DNA of 61,762 nt from Nocardia araoensis NBRC 100135 (GTDB lineage: Bacteria; Actinomycetota; Actinomycetes; Mycobacteriales; Mycobacteriaceae): assembly GCF_000308435.1 (NCBI RefSeq), contig NZ_BAFR01000059.1:1-61762 (forward strand), given 5' to 3'. The first letter of the stretch is position 1. Each line of letters starts with the position of its first letter. The notes beneath the pieces are model-generated. The model was not told where the DNA came from. It was given only the letters and a program-made list of their open reading frames with translations, and did not search any database. Below are positions 60,598 through 61,762 of the stretch, piece by piece. The position numbers were made by a program, and so were the translations under genes.

Positions 60598-61762
60598 ATG
60601 ACGAAGAACAGGCGATTCGGTGTGGCCGTGCTCGCGGTAGTGGCGGCAGTACTGGCCGGATGCGCGCAAGGCACGAATGGCAATGCTGCGCAGCAGGTCT
60701 CGCCGCCGGCCGACACCTGGGAGCTGGCGGGATCTATGACGGCGTCCGGCCCGAACGGTCCCCGCAAGGGTGTGCCGGACGCGCCGCTCACGGCGGAGAA
60801 CGGCGACGGCGGCGCCGTCGACAAGCTGGCCCTGAACACCATCGCCGACGTGCAGGACTTCTGGACCACCGAGTACCCAGAGCACTTCCCCGGCAGATTC
60901 CAGCCGGTGACCAGGTTCATCTCCTGGGATGCCAAGGCGCCCAGAACGCAGTCGGTCAAGTTCTGCAAGTCCGACACCTACCAGGTGGTGAACGCCGCCT
61001 ACTGCGGCGGTGACCACACCATCGGCTGGGACCGGGGTGTCCTGCTGCCGAAACTGGTGCAGAAGTACGGCGAGATGGCGGTGGTGATGGTGCTCGCACA
61101 CGAGTACGGGCACGCCATCCAAGGTCAGGCCAGACTCGCGGGTCTGCTGACCCCGCCGCTCGTGCAGGAACAGCAGGCCGACTGCCTCGCCGGTGTCTTC
61201 CTGCGCCATGTGGCCGAAGGGGATTCGGCGCACTTCACGCTCAACACCACCGACGGCCTCAATGCCGTGCTCGGCGCCACGGTGGCCGTGCGCGACCGGG
61301 ATCCGAACGATCCGGACAACGTGCACGGCTCTGCCTTCGAGCGGGTGACCGCGGTGCAGATCGGCTACACCGACGGCGCCGACGGGTGCAAGAAGATCAC
61401 CAGGAAGGAGATCGCCCAGCGCCGCGGCAATCTCCCCACCACCTTCGAGCCCGGTGAGGAGCAGGCGCAGCTTCCGGTGGACGCCGCCGCGCTGACCAGC
61501 CTGAGCGCGGCGCTGACCAAGATCCTCCCGGTCACGCGGCCGCCGCAGTTCGACTACTCCGGCGTCGGCCGCGGTTGCTCGGACGCCACCGGCACCAGGC
61601 CGGTGTCGTACTGCCCGAGCGCGAACCGGATCGGCACGGATGTGCCCGCCCTGGCCCGCCGCGGCGGAATGATGACCGACGACGACCCGCTGTCGGCGGT
61701 CGTGGACGGCGACTACAACGCGTTCGTCGTCTTCGTCTCACGCTATGTGCTCGCGGTACAAC
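60598..61762 (+). CDS. Neutral zinc metallopeptidase lipoprotein (3' end outside window)
   Basis: The frame is open from ATG 60598 (after GGGGAGG) to the window end, so the C-terminus is missing. A lipoprotein signal begins MTKNRRFGVAVLAVVAAVLA with lipobox LAGC. The body has VQDFWTTEYPEHFPGRFQPV, CKSDTYQVVNAAYCGGDHTI and GWDRGVLLP. The zinc site is LAHEYGHAIQGQ (HExxH, His168-His172) with the third ligand in VQEQQADCLAGVF. A second half has AFERVTAVQIGYTDGADGCK and CSDATGTRPVSYCPSANRIG. It belongs to the YpfJ-type neutral zinc metallopeptidases found at the cell envelope. At least 388 residues are in the window. Confidence 0.9.
   Translation, partial: MTKNRRFGVAVLAVVAAVLAGCAQGTNGNAAQQVSPPADTWELAGSMTASGPNGPRKGVPDAPLTAENGDGGAVDKLALNTIADVQDFWTTEYPEHFPGRFQPVTRFISWDAKAPRTQSVKFCKSDTYQVVNAAYCGGDHTIGWDRGVLLPKLVQKYGEMAVVMVLAHEYGHAIQGQARLAGLLTPPLVQEQQADCLAGVFLRHVAEGDSAHFTLNTTDGLNAVLGATVAVRDRDPNDPDNVHGSAFERVTAVQIGYTDGADGCKKITRKEIAQRRGNLPTTFEPGEEQAQLPVDAAALTSLSAALTKILPVTRPPQFDYSGVGRGCSDATGTRPVSYCPSANRIGTDVPALARRGGMMTDDDPLSAVVDGDYNAFVVFVSRYVLAVQ

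Overview
The window is high-GC actinobacterial DNA, most likely from Nocardia or a close relative (Mycobacteriales). The main evidence is gene order. From memory, it follows the Mycobacterium tuberculosis block Rv2236c-Rv2221c in order and relative strand: cobD, SURF1 protein, ptpA-like phosphatase, cobC-like aminotransferase, Nif3-like protein, zinc-ribbon protein, RNase HI/phosphatase, CHAD protein, panB, Hip1/CaeA-like protease, glnA2, glnE. GTG and TTG starts, ATGA/GTGA overlaps and lipobox proteins also fit. Two accessory stretches interrupt this backbone. || Region 1 (1-5.6 kb) is ordinary chromosome: a gamma-carbonic anhydrase (cut by the window edge), a GlxA-type regulator, a metallo-beta-lactamase-fold protein, alanine dehydrogenase, an ECF41/SigJ sigma factor and CobD. 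|| Region 2 (5.6-20.8 kb) is an accessory island lying exactly between cobD and the SURF1 gene. It mixes decayed genes (MmyB-type regulator, glycosyltransferase, M3 peptidase, AraC N-terminus, conjugation membrane protein) with intact ones. Its first half holds a repeated module: a small protein gene divergent from an AraC regulator, with an identical 13-bp palindrome about 90 bp before two of the regulator starts. One copy has picked up a lycopene cyclase and a prenyl-synthase homologue that has lost its aspartate-rich motifs. The second half (12.8-19.6 kb) encodes a glycine-zipper protein, two large paralogous proteins sharing a C-terminal domain, small coupled ORFs, and a histidine/phenylalanine ammonia-lyase homologue lacking the Ala-Ser-Gly triad that forms the MIO cofactor. 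|| Region 3 (20.8-27.6 kb) is the conserved block: SURF1, LMW phosphatase, CobC-like protein, Nif3, a membrane protein, zinc ribbon, RNase HI/phosphatase. || Region 4 (27.6-46 kb) is a second accessory stretch. A flavin monooxygenase fused to a condensation-type acyltransferase precedes a two-module NRPS (C-A-T-C-A-T-TE; first A domain predicted Ser). Then come an XRE regulator, membrane proteins, GNAT and Nudix enzymes, an alpha/beta hydrolase, the RNase P RNA gene rnpB, small secreted or lipoproteins and an RNB ribonuclease. || Region 5 (46-61.8 kb) returns to the conserved block: a prolyl-aminopeptidase-like/CHAD fusion, a lipoprotein, a vapBC toxin-antitoxin pair with a large palindrome, panB, the Hip1-like protease, glnA2 and glnE. 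It ends with an HxlR regulator and divergent small genes, a methyltransferase, an endonuclease/phosphatase-family membrane protein and a truncated neutral zinc metallopeptidase. || No tRNA, CRISPR array, complete insertion sequence or integrase was seen.
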